NCBI GenBank assembly: GCA_015680685.1
Contig: MNCI01019132.1
Coordinates: 555,692-619,691, forward strand
Source of the DNA: Gnetum montanum
Taxonomy: Eukaryota > Streptophyta > Gnetopsida > Gnetales > Gnetaceae
Reading direction: 5' to 3'
Length of the DNA stretch: 64,000 nt
The notes beneath the pieces are model-generated. The model was not told the DNA's origin, searched no databases, and saw only the letters and a program-made list of their open reading frames with translations. Below, in pieces: positions 1 through 13,076 of this stretch. A program made the position numbers and the translations under genes. Numbering within the stretch: position 1 is the first letter of the stretch; each line of letters opens with the position of its first letter.

Positions 1-780
1 CGCCTTCTCCGCGAAGTGTCGCGGCCTATAAATACCTCAGTTGACAAAGATACAGGGGTTGGCAAAAATTCGGGTTGGCAAACCAGAGAAGCAAATAGCA
101 TATTTCTGAGCACCAGAGCATTTAGCACTTTGGAGCAGAGATACAGAGAAACAGCGCTTTGGCAATCGTGGACATCATCATCTTACAGCCGAAGCAGAGT
201 ACAGTGCAAATTGAGTGCCGGTGACAGGAGCAATCTTTCTGCTGAAAGGACTCTATCAATCAAAAACAATTGATCGGTAGACGTCAAAGCTTGGCCCGCC
301 TTACATCTCAGCTTTAGCCCACGAGGTAGATCGGACTTCTGTTTAAACCGTTTTGCTTATTGTTCTGTGCTTGTTTCACATCCTATAATTAGGGATTCCC
401 CAGTGCAATTTCTCATACGAAATATACATTTGTAAGTAAAAGCGCAGATCTTGAAGCTACGTGTTTCTCTTTGCCAGCCTTTTTTCATCGCGTTTAGCAT
501 TATCGCCATTGCAATCCGACCGCATCGTTTTTTCCCTTGCTTTACGGTCCCTCGAATCAGATCGCTCTCTTTTACGCACTTTGCATTCTTTTACTGACTC
601 GTAAGTCCCTGTCTGATCGACAAGACCGTTCAGGGCGCCGCGGATTCGTTTTTCCAGCTTAGCCCTCGCACGGATCCGTGGTTAAAACTGTGTACGCCGG
701 AATATTGGTCGGTATTTCCAGCTGCCGACGTTTTCTGTCGTTATAGTCATCAACAGTGCCTTAATGGGTTGCACCAATTT
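1..780 (+). other. CpG-rich segment with TATA box; possible LTR or promoter-leader
   Basis: A TATAAATA box lies at 27-34, followed by about 750 bases with many intact CpG dinucleotides, unlike the CpG-poor sequence to its right. No long credible ORF is present. The arrangement (TATA box, long CpG-rich untranslated-looking stretch) could be the R/U5 part of a young LTR cut by the window edge, or the promoter and 5' leader of a host gene. No PBS or TG...CA end was recognised, so the nature is undecided. Confidence 0.3.
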
Positions 781-2214
781 TCCCAACCAAGGCTAAATAT
801 TTAATTACATTCATTTAAATTACTTTTCCCACCTCTATTTAAACATGTTATTCTACTGGGTTTTGTGCATGAATCAAATGTTTAACGAGATCAGCTAGAG
901 CTCCATTAGTGACATGCAAGAAGTTTCTGGGCATTCTTAGCAATGGCTTTTGTGGATGGAATAAACACCATCACAAGTGGTAAACAATTATCTTTATCAT
1001 AGTAGCAACTAGTGGATCATGATACAAGATGTTTCTATCATGCAATAATAACAAGAATGCATGATGAGGATTTTGGGTTGTCACAGAACTACAACTTGAA
1101 TGGTGATGCTGCAACATGGTTGTGCTGCTACTCCAACCACATTCTTTGGTAACATAGCCACAACCAAACGTTGACCGACAACTTCTGCAACAACATTTAT
1201 GGATTGACATGTTCTTTTGCTAGACTTATACAACTATTTTTATATGTAATTTATGTTACAATTGTTTCCTGCATTGATGTTGGTCATTACCATTTGTTGT
1301 GTGTTACTAGTTGTTGTAGCCATTATCTGCCCATGGGTAGTGGATGCTACCATTTGTTGCATGCTACTAGTTTATTCTACCATTATCCGTGTATAACTAG
1401 TAATTACCATGGTTTTTATGCATGGGTGATGGCTCCTCATGCACCAAACCAATCCTTATAAATTCCCTAGCCAAAGGCAAGGGAAGAAACATAGTGGAGG
1501 ATGCATGAAAGGAGAAAGGAAGTTACGGTGGTGGGGAATTTGGAGGGCTAAAGCTACAAAGGGAAAATCCTAGGGTTCTTTTTGATTCTCTTTAACTATT
1601 TGGCAGCTCTCCTAGAGGCAATTCAGTGTGGAGCATCGAGTAGATCTAATAGTAGGAGGTTGTAGTCTTGTCAAATGAGGCGTGCTATTAGCGAGCACAG
1701 GCAGACAAGGCTATAGAAGGAGTTATTCCATTGGTGCTCATTTTTGAGTTAAGTCTTTGTTTTATTCTACCATTTTAAATTCCTATACCTCAATTGTGAT
1801 CTCTATTGTGTGTTTGAAACATAGAATAGGAATTTCTTTAAAATTTTTAGTAATCTACATTTCAATTGTTAACTATTTCAAGCTTTTCATTTTATAGTTT
1901 ATTCATGCCCGAATATCATTGTTAAAATCTCAAAGAAAACAATTATTTTTTTATCAAATTTTTTTTACTACTATTTTCAGTTATCTATTAAAATCATTTA
2001 ATTGTTAAAATTTCAAAGCGAACAATTATTTCTACCAAAGTTAACATGGATTACCCTTTTATATTCTCACTAAAGTTATTTAATCATTAAATACCATGTT
2101 TCCCAACTAGCTCAGACTATTTTTGGGTTTCTGTACCCTTATGAGAGGCACACCAGGCAATAGTCTCTTTAAATAATTTTTCTAGGTGTTGACGTATCCA
2201 AAATTCATGCATCA
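781..2214. other. Anonymous AT-rich intergenic sequence
   Basis: No gene recognised. The reading frames here are short and have no recognisable motif. The only structure seen is the 60-bp tandem duplication at 1281-1400. The right edge is where alignable retroelement sequence (element A) begins. Confidence 0.4.
1281..1400. repeat. 60-bp imperfect tandem duplication
   Basis: Two adjacent 60-base units (1281-1340 and 1341-1400) line up without gaps. They share the blocks TACCATTTGTTG, CTACTAG/TTACTAG and CCATTATC at the same offsets. Substitutions are spread along the unit, so the duplication is old. Confidence 0.7.
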
Positions 2215-2289
2215 ACAAGTGTCATATGATTCCTTATGAATAAACCAATAGTGAGCCCTCATTTCATACAGTGACTGGTGATTATTTAA

Positions 2290-3760
2290 GAGTTTGATCT
2301 TACGATGATTGATAAAAAGAAGACTGAGAATGTAATTGTTGACCTCTTATCTTAGTTACAATGGGACAACAAAGGAAATGAAGGGTCATTATCTAATCAG
2401 TTTTCAAATGAACTCCTCTTTGCTAGTGTTGTTGATGTTTAAAATCCCAAATATTCTAACTAGTATGATCACATCCTCTTCTACCTACTCAATCAAGAAA
2501 TGCCAAATGAATGGAACAATAAGAAGAAACACTAGTTTCTTCATCATGCTAAACATTTCATAGAAATCAAAGGTAACCTCTACAAGAGTTATGTAGCTGG
2601 CCTGGTATGATGGTGTGTACCTAATGCAAATCAACTTTGAGTCCTTCAAGACACTCATGAATGTCCTTGTGGAGGCCACTATAGTATGAGGAGGACAACC
2701 ATAAAACCCTTATGGCAAGGTATTATTGGCCAACAATCTTCAAGAATGCCCATCACTTCTTTAATTCATGTGACAGATGCCAAAGAGATAGAGGGATGAT
2801 TGCTCGAATGGAATGGCCCCAACATTGGATTTAACTATTAGAGCCTTTTGATCTTTGGGGGACTAACTTCATGGGGCCCATTAACCCCATGTCCAATGAA
2901 AAGATGTACATAATCATCGTTATTAACTACTGCATGAAGTGGGTTGAAGCAGTTGTTGTCACTGACTGTTCATATTCTACAGTAACATAGTTTATATAAC
3001 AAAATGTAGTGAACAATTTGAAATCCACTTCCCAAGTGCCACGTTTTTGAAAGCTTATGCAATGCTTAGGGGTTGAACATAAACATATAGCTCCATACCA
3101 CCCCCAAGCTAATGATCAAGATAAGGTTACAAATAGGGAAATAAAAAAGATACTAACATGCATAGTTGGTATGTACAGGAAAGACTAGAGCACCAAACTC
3201 AATGATGCTCTTTGGGCTTATCATCCAACATGGAAATCTCCTATTGATTATTCTCCCTATGAGTTAGTGTACAAGAAACTCCCAACTCTTCCTATCTAAA
3301 CAAAGCTCTCTACACTTTTAATAGCCTGTGACCTTGACCTTGATTTAAGTCTAGCCCAAAGAAAAATATTAATGAACTTAAACATCATAGATGAAAACTA
3401 ATTAGTAGCCTTATCCTTGAATGAAGTGCACAAGGTACATATCAAGCAATGTCATGATCTCAAAATAACAAAAGTTAAGTTTCAACCAAGAGATAAGGTT
3501 CTATACTGGAATCCCATACACATATCTCAACATACAAAATTCCAAATACTATGGGAGGGACCTTACATTATACATATAACTTTTTCATTTTGGGCCATGA
3601 TGATTTATCACCCTACCAACCGAAACAAATGATAGTTGGTCAACACACATTAAGTTAAACATTTCCATGAGTGAAGAATAACTAGTTGCAATAGCTCCTT
3701 AACTTATGGTCAAGTTGGATCTATTTTTTAGATCTCCTCCTTTCAACTTAGTCATGGGGA
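2290..3760 (+). pseudogene. Gypsy pol remnant: RNase H end, HHCC and integrase core
   Basis: Decayed integrase of a Ty3/gypsy element, the enzyme that inserts the cDNA into chromosomes. The linker resembling NVIVDHLS near 2330 is followed by the zinc-binding part: DTHE near 2650, GGH near 2670, and the Cys pair CDRC near 2770. Next come the core landmarks WGTNFMGP near 2860 and the region around PYHPQAN near 3095. The C-terminal part contains FQPRDKVLYWNP near 3480-3510. The frame is interrupted by many stops and several frameshifts, so no function is expected. It aligns along its length with the integrase of element C at 45500-46990. Both end at a similar G-rich block (here GTCATGGGGAAGGTG near 3752). 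Confidence 0.8.
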
Positions 3761-4009
3761 AGGTGTCCATCCATGCCAATATTTTGTAACATTTCCTTGA
3801 TTTTTCAACTTTTTTATTTTACATCATTGTTTATACCTTGTTTCTTTATAATTTTCTCCAAATATCCTTTTTCCAAATTAATTTCAAGCCCTCTTCCATG
3901 ATTTGTCATCATTCTAGACATAATTAGCTTCATTTGAACTCTAATTTCACCTTGAAACTCTTCCCCAATACTTAGTTTTTTAATTATGAAAATTTTCTCA
4001 AATGGCTAC

Positions 4010-4229
4010 ACTAACACATCCTTGTTGACACAGCTAATGCATCAATGCATCCCCATTGATGCATTAATAAAAACCTATAATTATGCACCGACACTTAGCT
4101 AATTTTTACATTTTCTTCATAACATGAGGGGAGTTTTTGCAATTTTCAAAGCCCAAAGAACCTTGCAAATGTCACAACATTCAAATTTCTTATTCGATTC
4201 ACCTCATTTTAACCCTCTAACTACTGGAG
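4010..4229 (+). promoter_or_regulatory. Internal promoter-like block and leader exon of the 3' ORF (element A)
   Basis: Short TGCATCAA/TTGATGCA repeats (about 4030-4065) stand just before a TATAATTA box at 4076-4083. The same repeat type stands before the TATA box of this element's own LTR (7533-7620), sharing CCATTGATGCA. Downstream the sequence resembles element C up to a conserved splice-donor motif GAG|GTAAG, with exon end at 4229. The acceptor expected before the ORF has decayed here. Confidence 0.5.
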
Positions 4230-4498
4230 GTAAGCTTTATGTCATGAGGGCCATAAACCTATGGTTTATGAAGGAAAATTTTTAGAAACTTTTTCCAACT
4301 CCCCAAGGTTTAACTATTAACATCATATTAAAATTCCCATCTACCCCAAGTTAAGCCTCATAAATAAACTATAGTGGCTCATGAGAAAAATAATCAATCT
4401 ACCATCTAACCTAAGTGTAGCTTAACCAAATAATAAAGGTATAAAAAAATATGGATTACACATTAATTACTAATCCTTGGTTACATTTGTCATCATAA

Positions 4499-7289
4499 AT
4501 GGTACTAAAGAGGGGAGCACCTATAGGAAAACCATCACAAGATAAGAAGAAGTGGCCATGAGGTGGAAGGGACCAACAATAGCCACAAAAATCCCAAAAA
4601 TAGGAGTCTAAAGCTACTCACACAACAAGAGCTTTTCAAGAGGAGCTTGAAATGGAATCTCTTTGCTAGATTTCCATAACAGAAACTAGCTAGTCTAGGT
4701 AACATGAGGCGTCAAGGCCAAGGCCCAATCTAGAGGTCACATTGACTAGGACCTACCTTGAGAAGATTTGTTTCAAGGAGATTCAAAGTTCAATTCTCTA
4801 AGAACTTAACTTTGAACCCTTCTTGGACCTAGTGTCCAAGGAAGTCTACACTCAACTCCAAGGGGTCTCCAATGTGGTTCATTCTTTCATCCAGTGGAGA
4901 ATGGTACATGGAGGAGGTATACCTATTTTGGACCAACTGATAAGGAGATGCGATGATCAAAATCAAGGATATAATTGTCTCCTATTTAGTTGAAGCCATT
5001 ATGGAGGCCCTTAGCTTGCCTAATATGAGGGAAACATTGGTGAAAATCTCTACCCAGGCATATCCCAAAGCAAAAAAAGAATGGATCCAACTTTTCTATG
5101 GGGTCAACTACAAGGAATACAACACACTAACTAAGGTAAATTACACTTAGTTCAAGATAGCGGCCTATCACTTGAATCCTACACTGAGGCCTAGCAAAGT
5201 AATAGCCTTCTCTGCCCATGCATACACCACTTTAAATAATGAATTCCCCATCAACCTTCCTCAGCTCATTTATCTCAAAATTGAAAAGCATTTCAAATAA
5301 AATGAGCAAGGGACAAAAACACTTTTCTTCCTATGCCTTATCAGAAAAATCTATTAAAGGGGAGGCATAGCATGTTATGCCAATGATATGCTCCATCATG
5401 CTCATGCTGCATCTTCGTAGGAGATTATGAAGGAAAAAATAGCTACAAAGTTGCTAGAAGAGAAGTGGCCACCACCACCACCTACAAATGAGACTATACT
5501 AGAGGCTTTGGTATCTACTTAAGGAACCCAAAAGCTTCACAAGTAGATGTTGCAACAATAAGGTGAGGCAAGTTATGGAGAGCCATTGGTCTAGCATCCA
5601 ACATTAAGCCATCTCCACGAGGTTACTTGAACCATCAACTAGCTAGAGAATGATGTCTCATTGTTCTCTACATAATACACTCAAGCACCTATGAGAAAAA
5701 ATTAAAGCACTTGAGAGGTTACAGTGTCCATTCCTAGACACTAATAATTCCCTAAGATCTTTCAAAATGTCATGACTTTCTTGGTGCACTTGAAGAAAGA
5801 CAAGGGAATAATTATCCTAGTGATGTAGCACCATGGGTAGGAGACAACAGTGGAAGTGGTGGCCAATAGGGTGGCTAAGGCATTAAACACTCCTACGATA
5901 GCTATGCTAAACATTGCTACCTTAAAATATTTTCAAGCTTCCATAGGAGTAGGAAGTAATTGCCTTAGTGTTGCCCAACATGAGGAGGTGCTAGATCGAT
6001 TGGTGGAAACCAGGCAACTGCTTCTAGAGATCTTTGATCTTCTAAATGAGATTATAGCAACCTAGTCAAAGCTACTAGACATGTAGGGCAAGCTCATCAT
6101 TGCAAACTCCTAGTTATAGGTAGTCACTATAGAAAATCACTGGTTGGCTATTGAAGTTGTAGAGTTATGGGCCCTTCTCTTCAACCTTGTCATTCTCAAT
6201 CAAGACCTTAATAGAGATGAATCTTTCTAGCAACTTCAACAAAAAGTAAGAGAGGTTGAGAATGCCAAGGACATGGTAGTATTTGACACCTCCTTATTAG
6301 AACCTCTTTTCATTAGCACCAATAAGGACTTGGCTCTAGTTTATAAGGAAAACTTGATCCTCACCAAGAAAATTCATTGCCTGTAGACTATTGAGAAGCA
6401 AAAGGATCAAATGGTCAAATTTGTACGATAACAACATGAGCAACTAGCCAAGGTAAACCTTGACTTAAGGAGGTTGGTAGCGAAAAATAGAAATCTCTCT
6501 ATGGAGAAAAATAGGGTGCTTCATCAAAAGACAACCATCAAGGTAACTTCTTAGAAAAATGAGGCCTTAAAGTTTGAAAAGGTGAAAAATCATTATAGTG
6601 ACCAGGTTAGGCTCCTCAAGGAAGTGAATAAGAAAGAAATTAAAATGACCAAGATGAAGATGAACAAGGTTTCTAACAACTTTAACAAAGAGTTGACGTG
6701 TGGTAGTGAGTCTTTAACAGCTGAAACACATACAATAAAGCCAAGATCTACCTGAAAGAGTTGTAGCTAGAAGAGATGATAGAATACATGGAGCATGCCA
6801 ACCTCTGATATGTAAACTTGCCTATGTTGACTATAGGGAAGCTAAGGATAGAGCTATAGAAGCAAGTGGCTAGTTCATACCTCCTCTATAACTCCTCAAG
6901 AGCCAATTCACTAATTAATGATTAGCTGCTGAGGACCTAGCTAAGAGAATGAATGATTACCATGAGCTATAGAACCTTTTCAAGACATTCAATATTGTAC
7001 AAAAATAATTTGCAACATGGTTTGTAAATGTTAAAGAGTTATTCCCTACAATGCCTTACCTGTGGAACATCCCTATGCTAGCCCACATTGATGAAGCCAC
7101 ATGAACTACATATGATCCACAAAGCCAATAAGAGAAAATGAAAGCATTGTTAGATGTTTTCTATCTTCCTCCTGAAGCAATAGCAAAAGTAGGATACCCT
7201 CAATAGCAACCACTGCCACAAGCATTGAAGCTTGTCAAAGGTTCTTCAGCATCCCAAGAGCCTCCACATCTTGGCACTATTTAAACTTT
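4499..7289 (+). pseudogene. Additional 3' ORF of element A (env-position ORF), decayed
   Basis: Reading frame of roughly 930 codons in ancestral form between integrase and the 3' LTR, now with many stops. The start at 4499 (M-V-L-K-R) matches M-V-P-K at 49058 in element C and 59815 in E. Order: a charged N-terminus; a conserved domain around 4900-5110 containing MIKIKDI...SYL and KKEW; a proline-rich stretch near 5470; a middle block (5850-6060); a long Glu/Lys-rich coiled coil (about 6240-6680); and a C-terminal box with WFVN, P-Y-L-W-N-I-P and EKMKALLD (about 7018-7160). Function unknown. The N-terminal domain resembles what databases call putative plant transposon protein domains, but this was not tested. 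The position matches the env-like ORF of Athila elements, yet I see no signal peptide or membrane segment. Confidence 0.65.
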
Positions 7290-7495
7290 GTCTCATCTTT
7301 AGTAACCCAAGGGATCCTACAGTTAATTTTGTAAGGGTGTCTAGTTTTGTTATCATGCACATCAATTTTTGTAATTTCGTATAATTCAGCACTTAAGAGC
7401 TAGTCAGTCAATAATTCGATACCTTCCCAATTTTTTAAGAAGATTAATCCTACATTTATTACTCAAGGACAAGTTTCCCCTTTGTCATGAGGGTA

Positions 7496-8359
7496 TGATA
7501 AATCATGTTGACTACTACAATGATAAGCATCCATTGATGCAATCTTGTCAACACATGAAAAGATGTATCAATGTAGATGCATCAACATAGTGTCATATCA
7601 AGCCTATATAAATGCATGTACCCAGCACATTTAAGGTACATTATGTCATTAGTATAGTTTAAATCTTGTAGTTTCTTTTCCCAGAGTTAGAATACTTTCT
7701 AAGATCCCACAATAGGAACTCAAGCAATTGTATGGATCTTTATTTGAGCATCTTGTACCTAAACACATTGATGTTACCAGTAATAAAGACGAGATTCTTG
7801 ACATTCTTTACAACACTTGGAATAGATTAATATTTCTTTCATGCACTTTTTTATTAATGTAATGTGCATTCTTTTCCTTAATTAATTAATGCTTTTCCTA
7901 ATGAACACATAAGTACAACCACTTCAAGCATACCATTTAATGCATGGTGATACTAGTAGTGGCAATTTCGTACACCCAGTAATTATCACACATAAACCTA
8001 GTAGCATTGAAACAAGTTTAGGATATGTATGGCAAGTGGGCCCAAATACTTATGTTAGGCTAGTTAGCTTAGAACCGTTAGATATCTAGAATAGTTCATT
8101 TACCAATCTTTACTTCAATACTTAGAACTAAACATATAAAAATATAAAATATAAATAAATATCATCCACCTTAGTTCACACTTAACCATACATGAGAGCC
8201 TACACAAGTGAGAGATAAGAAGAAAACGATTACATTTCCCTAAGTTACTATCTTTGTCTATCAACACACTTAGGAGCTCAGTCCATGAAATTTAACTAGA
8301 TTGTTAGCACATCCTTGTGATTCGTATGGTTGGACATAGGGACTACTCACTGCTCATCA
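7496..8359 (+). repeat. 3' LTR of element A
   Basis: An 864-bp LTR starting TGATAA right after GAGGGTA (polypurine tract 7489-7495) and ending GCTCATCA. It has a TATATAAA box near 7611 and AATAAA at 7782-7787. It belongs to the same subfamily as the LTR at 34098-34969, which it matches over most of its length. Confidence 0.88.
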
Positions 8360-8369
8360 TTAAGTTTTA

Positions 8370-11300
8370 TGATGTGGAAGATAGCGTGCATGTTTGTAAA
8401 CATCGAAGCCACCTAAAGCAAAGGATAGAAGAAGTATTTGGATAAATGTAGATCTTATTAAAAAGGAACTTGAAGAAAGGGCTAAACTATAGAAAAAGGT
8501 TAAGGAATCTTATGAATAGGGTTTTGTAGCATACTTAAATGCTAGTAACATGGTAGTCATTACAAATAAATAGTATTATAAAAATTATTCAAGAAACGTA
8601 TAGGCCCTTTAAGGTGTGGATTTCTTAACATTAATGGTGAAATTGCAAATAAAGGTATCCCTTTAAATAGTATTTGTTTGTTAACTTTAATATTTTTGGT
8701 TTTGTTGAAACTTGGGAAGATGTTGGTGTTGTAGATTTTGTAGTTCCTGGATTTATTAAATTTTTTGTAATAAATACAAGAGTAGGGTAAATAGGTAAAC
8801 CTTATACTGACATTGCAATGTTAATAAGAAAATCTCTTGAAAATTGTATGCTTTAAGAAAAAATTAATAATCATGAATAATGTGTTTTGCTAATCTTATC
8901 TCACTATGGTTGTGCTTTCCTTGTTGTATGCTATTTTGCTCCTAGAGATGCTACATTAAAAGATTCTATATAGCTATCTGTGATCATCCTTTTCAGTTCT
9001 TAGGTAGAGATATTATATAATCTACAACAAAAGGCTCAGTATTTATTTATTCAGATCCTAATACAAAGGTAGATTCACAAAACACAAAAATTATTTAGTG
9101 ACAACATAATGTTAGCGGTTTAGACATTAATGAAGATCACAACTCGACCCAACATTCTATAGATGGCACTATTAATAAGATGGGTTAACAACTATTAGAA
9201 TGGACAAAATTTTTTGATTTTCTAGTTTAGAATGGCCTTGCTAAATTTCCTTAATCTTCATCATTTACTTTCACAGAATCTCAAGGTAACTTTTGCATTG
9301 ACTTTCTTTTATGTTCTTATTCAGATATTGATTTTATTATGGAGTCAAAAGTTAGAGAATATTTAGTATAATCTTGCAATCATCATGTTAAGTTTTTATT
9401 GTAAATCCCAATTATTTCTCAAATAACAAAAAATAAGAATAGAAAAAAAATTTAGTACAAACTCATCCTATAAGTCAAGGAAAATATATGAATGTAATAC
9501 ATAATAAATAGACTCTTGAAACATAACATAAGAACTTTGAACAAATTTTTCTTATAGTAGCTAATCAAGTTGTACATTCACAATAACGAGATGCTCAAAA
9601 GACTTGTTTTGATGAGGATTTCATGTAGGCTAGGAAAAATATTAAGAATGCAAATAATAGTCACAAACAAAGTATAGTTAAGGTATATAAATGTTTGATT
9701 AGAACCAAGTAAAGGGAATTTATCATGGAACAATAGGATTATTTGGCTTACATAATTAAAAAGAAACCTAGACAGTTTTGACAATGTTTTTGTCATAAAG
9801 CCTCTTCATAAGTTAATTTTTGTTTTAAAGATATTTGATTCTTTTACAATAAGTTATTTAAATGAGAACATGATTCTACTACTATTGTACAACAAGCACC
9901 TCACCAATTTACTCTTGAGAAAGTCATAAAGGGTATTAAAAAGCTAGCATCTCACAAAGTTGTAGATTCAAATCAGTTATATGTAGAATTATTAAAGCGG
10001 ACATGATTCTATATTCATAGAGAAATTTTGAGCAAGGATTAAATAAACATTGGAAAGATATTAAAACTATCTTGTTATATAAAAAGAAGGCTAAAAATAA
10101 TTTGAATAATTATCAAATGATCATTATGAGTAATATTTTTGCTAAGTTGTTGGAAGCTTTGCTAGAAAAGAGAATTAATTCTTAGGCTAAAGGTAACCAA
10201 GCTAGCGCAAGATTTCAAGTAGGTTTTAAATAAAATTACTTGACTGTTGATCACTTAGTTACTCTTTAACACTCCATGGAGTTTGCAAAAATGCTTAATA
10301 AAAAAAAATTTATTTGTTTTATTAATTTTTCAAAAGCATATAACTTAGTGATTCATACAAAAATATGGTTTTACTTGTATGAAATTGATCTCCCTTCATA
10401 TTTGATTATAACAACTCAAATATTATATGAGGAAATAATTATTAAAATTACAAAGAGCAACTCAAAGAAAAAATTTCAATTCCAAATCAAAATTGGAGTT
10501 AATTAAGGTTATCTACTTCCTCCAACTCTCTTTAGTATCTTTATTGATTAAATGCAAGAATGGTTGTGTAACAAGTAAGATAGTCATGCTATCAAAATTT
10601 GATTCCAAGTAGTGAATCTTCTTTTATATGTAGATGATGCTACCTTGATCTCTACTACTATAGAAGGTATGCAAAAAATGTTGCAAATTTTAGAAACTAT
10701 TGTCGTTCATCTAGTCTTCAAGTAAATTTAGATAAAACCAAATTAATGATCTTAAGTACAAGAGGTATTTGTTATAACTTCCATTTTGAAGGTATTAATG
10801 TACAAATTGTAGATTCTTTTAAGTATTTAAATCTCATTTATATGAACAATTACATTTAGGGAAGTGCATAAAAATAGAAAGAGGTTTCAAGGCTCTATAT
10901 ACTTTCAAAAACAAGTGTAAGGATCTAGGACTCTAGGCTTGGAAGGTCCAAAAATTAAATTTTTTAGACTATCATCTATCCTACTATATTGTATGGATGT
11001 GTTGTTTGGGGACTTGGACTTAATGCTAAACTTTGAAAAGTTATTGAAAGAGTATAAAAAACTTTTCTTCTTGATAAGTTAAAGGTAAAGATGTAGATTC
11101 CTTACTCAATATTGTTTTGTGAATATGATTTACCACCTTTAGAAGTAGAAGCCTTGTGATAATTCTTTACATACACTCATAGCTTACATATCTCAAGGCA
11201 AGACAAATTTTCTAAAGCAAGTCTTGAGAATTCGCAAGATTGTGATTAGTATTTTCAAGGTATGCAATGGTTAAAAAATGAAATATCTTTTGGAAGGATG

Positions 11301-11721
11301 TGTAGTCAGATCCTAAGCATGTTTACCAACTAGTCAAAAAAAAGGTTTTAATACAAATGTTTTCTAATATGGAAGGTAAGAGGTAATTTTATTTACACTA
11401 CATTAGACCTACTAAGCCATATATAGAAGTTAATTATCTCTTAGTTACTATTCCCATTAAGTATCAAAATGTTATCAACAAGGTTCGCTTAAATTATCAT
11501 CATCTTAGAATTGAAAGTAGAAGATATATTCAGCTCCCTCAAGAAAAAAACATTTATAGGTTGTGTAGATTATGATTCCTTGAAGATGAGTTATATGTAT
11601 TTATTTCTTCTACTATGACAAACCATTTGAGACCACATTATAATATTATAGCAAAAAGCCCAAGTGATTTATTTTCGATGTTCCCATTAGTGCTTTGTCA
11701 ATTTGTATAGTCTATCTTTTT
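8370..11721 (+). pseudogene. LINE remnant: endonuclease and reverse transcriptase
   Basis: Decayed non-LTR retrotransposon. An AP-endonuclease-like region is recognisable at about 8600-9400 (N-I-N-G near 8625; a G-L-A-K-F-P-like segment near 9237). The reverse transcriptase follows: SNIFAK near 10128, FINFSKAYNLV near 10315-10350, GVNxGYLLPPTLFS near 10495-10530, and the catalytic LLLYVDDATLIS near 10620-10655. A C-terminal D-E/L-Y-V-F-like segment lies near 11590. Stops and frameshifts are frequent, so it is dead. It belongs to the same LINE family as the pieces at 12440-13076 and 24203-25095. It ends where a reverse-strand LTR begins. Confidence 0.75.
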
Positions 11722-12436
11722 TGATGAATAGTATGTAGTCTCTATGCCCAACCATAAGCATCATAAGTATGTACATGTGATCTAGTCAAATTTTATGGAT
11801 GGGACTAGTATGCTATCTAGATTATTAAGTGTTGATCGTAGGCTACTATCTTCCCTCTTGGACTAGTGGTAGTTTTGTCACATATGGTTTATTCTAAAGT
11901 GAGGCATATGATTATTGTTGTTGTTGGGGTCTTAAACTAAATTAATAATAATATAGAAATTAATTATTTAATCNTTATTCTAAGTTAATGTGTTGTAATG
12001 AATATGAATCAATCTTGATCTTATTATTGTTCATGTAATATGTCTAAGTATAATGCCACTCAAATAAGATGTTGTACAATTAACTCAAATCCACATTATA
12101 GGCACTCACTACCTATTTGCTAAGATTATAGAAGAAAACTACATGAGTTTGACTATACTATTGACCAAATAATGTCAAATACACTATGAGTGCTTACATA
12201 TTTATAAGCAAATACAAGCATTACATCAATGGGGATGCATTAATGCCTTTAGCTATGTTGAGGGGGATGCATCAACATAGCTAACTTATAGCAGATGCGA
12301 TATAGTATCTATTATGTAGCAACCAACTGAGATGCATCAACAGGGATGCTATAATGCAAATGCGACATAGTATCTGCAATATAGCATCTACGATATCTTA
12401 GCTGACTAATACTCTTAGCAAAATGATGCTTTACTG
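11722..12436 (-). repeat. Reverse-strand gypsy LTR (solo or truncated)
   Basis: On the plus strand it starts TGATGA at 11722, the complement of a TCATCA LTR end. It contains the complement of the conserved TGGTTGGGCATAG box near the LTR 3' end (plus CTATGCCCAACCA near 11742). It continues in parallel with the LTRs at 13077 and 19052. The far end near 12436 is degraded (GATGCTTTACTG), and U3 carries repeated GATGC and GATAT motifs. No second LTR or internal region is attached. One unresolved base is at 11974. No target duplication could be confirmed. Confidence 0.65.
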
Positions 12437-12439
12437 TAT

Positions 12440-13076
12440 TCCCATAACTTATCTACTTGACATATTAGGTCTCAACATCTATTTTTCATGAAAATGTAAT
12501 ATCTATCCAATAGATCCTATGGGTCTTCAAACTCAATAAAGCTACATTTCATTTTAAATTAAAAATGCAAAAAGCTCCAATAGCTATTAGGCTTTCCAAG
12601 ATTTAGATTTACAACCAAAAAATTCATTAAAATTAGATAAACTACTCTACTTCACATGATCAAGAAAGAACCAAGAAATTTTTGGAAGTTTCCTCATCAA
12701 AGGAAATGATTGAGACTGAAATTTTTCTTTTTTGATATTTTGTAATTTTATCAAAATTTATTTTTAAGACAAGGGTGAATTGATATGGTATCAATAGGAC
12801 AATGAAAACCTTTTTATCTCCTTTAAGGATACTATGTGGAGCATCAAAAGACTAGATTTAGGTAAAGCATCTAATGCAACTAGACTGTATTGATAAATAC
12901 TAACTTGGGAAGGATCTTTGATATGACAAATAATTTGAAAAAATCTAAACCATGCTTTCTAAATTGGTTTAGATAAAGATTAGTAAACTAACAAAGTTAT
13001 TTTACTCTTCAAAAAACAAGATAGATCAAATTTAGATAGCTATAGGTTGATTTTAATTAGTAATATTTTTGCTTAA
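12440..13076 (+). pseudogene. LINE fragment, endonuclease/RT linker up to the RT start
   Basis: Remnant of the LINE family seen at 8370-11721. The phrases IKRLDLGKASNATRLY (from about 12845) and LLFKKQDRSNLDSYRLILISNIFA (split here for length; about 13000-13075) correspond to the segment just before the RT palm. The match stops exactly where the LTR of element D starts (TGATGA at 13077). The RT continuation of the same family reappears at 24203, so this is probably the left half of one LINE split by later insertions, with about 0.3 kb lost. Confidence 0.55.

Larger units (their letters stand above)
2215..8359 (+). mobile_element. Element A: 5'-truncated Ty3/gypsy (Athila/Tat-like) retrotransposon
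   Basis: The order is end of RNase H, integrase, short spacer, promoter-like block, additional 3' ORF, polypurine tract and 3' LTR. This is colinear with element C at 45420-53039. Everything upstream of the RNase H end (LTR, gag, protease, RT) is missing. About 1.5 kb of the spacer present in element C between integrase and the 3' ORF is also absent. All frames are broken, so the copy is dead. Confidence 0.85.

Noticed and set aside
4499-7289. True retroviral envelope gene
   Set aside because: Position fits, but no signal peptide, transmembrane helix or Cys pattern is visible; coiled-coil and domain content suggest another role.
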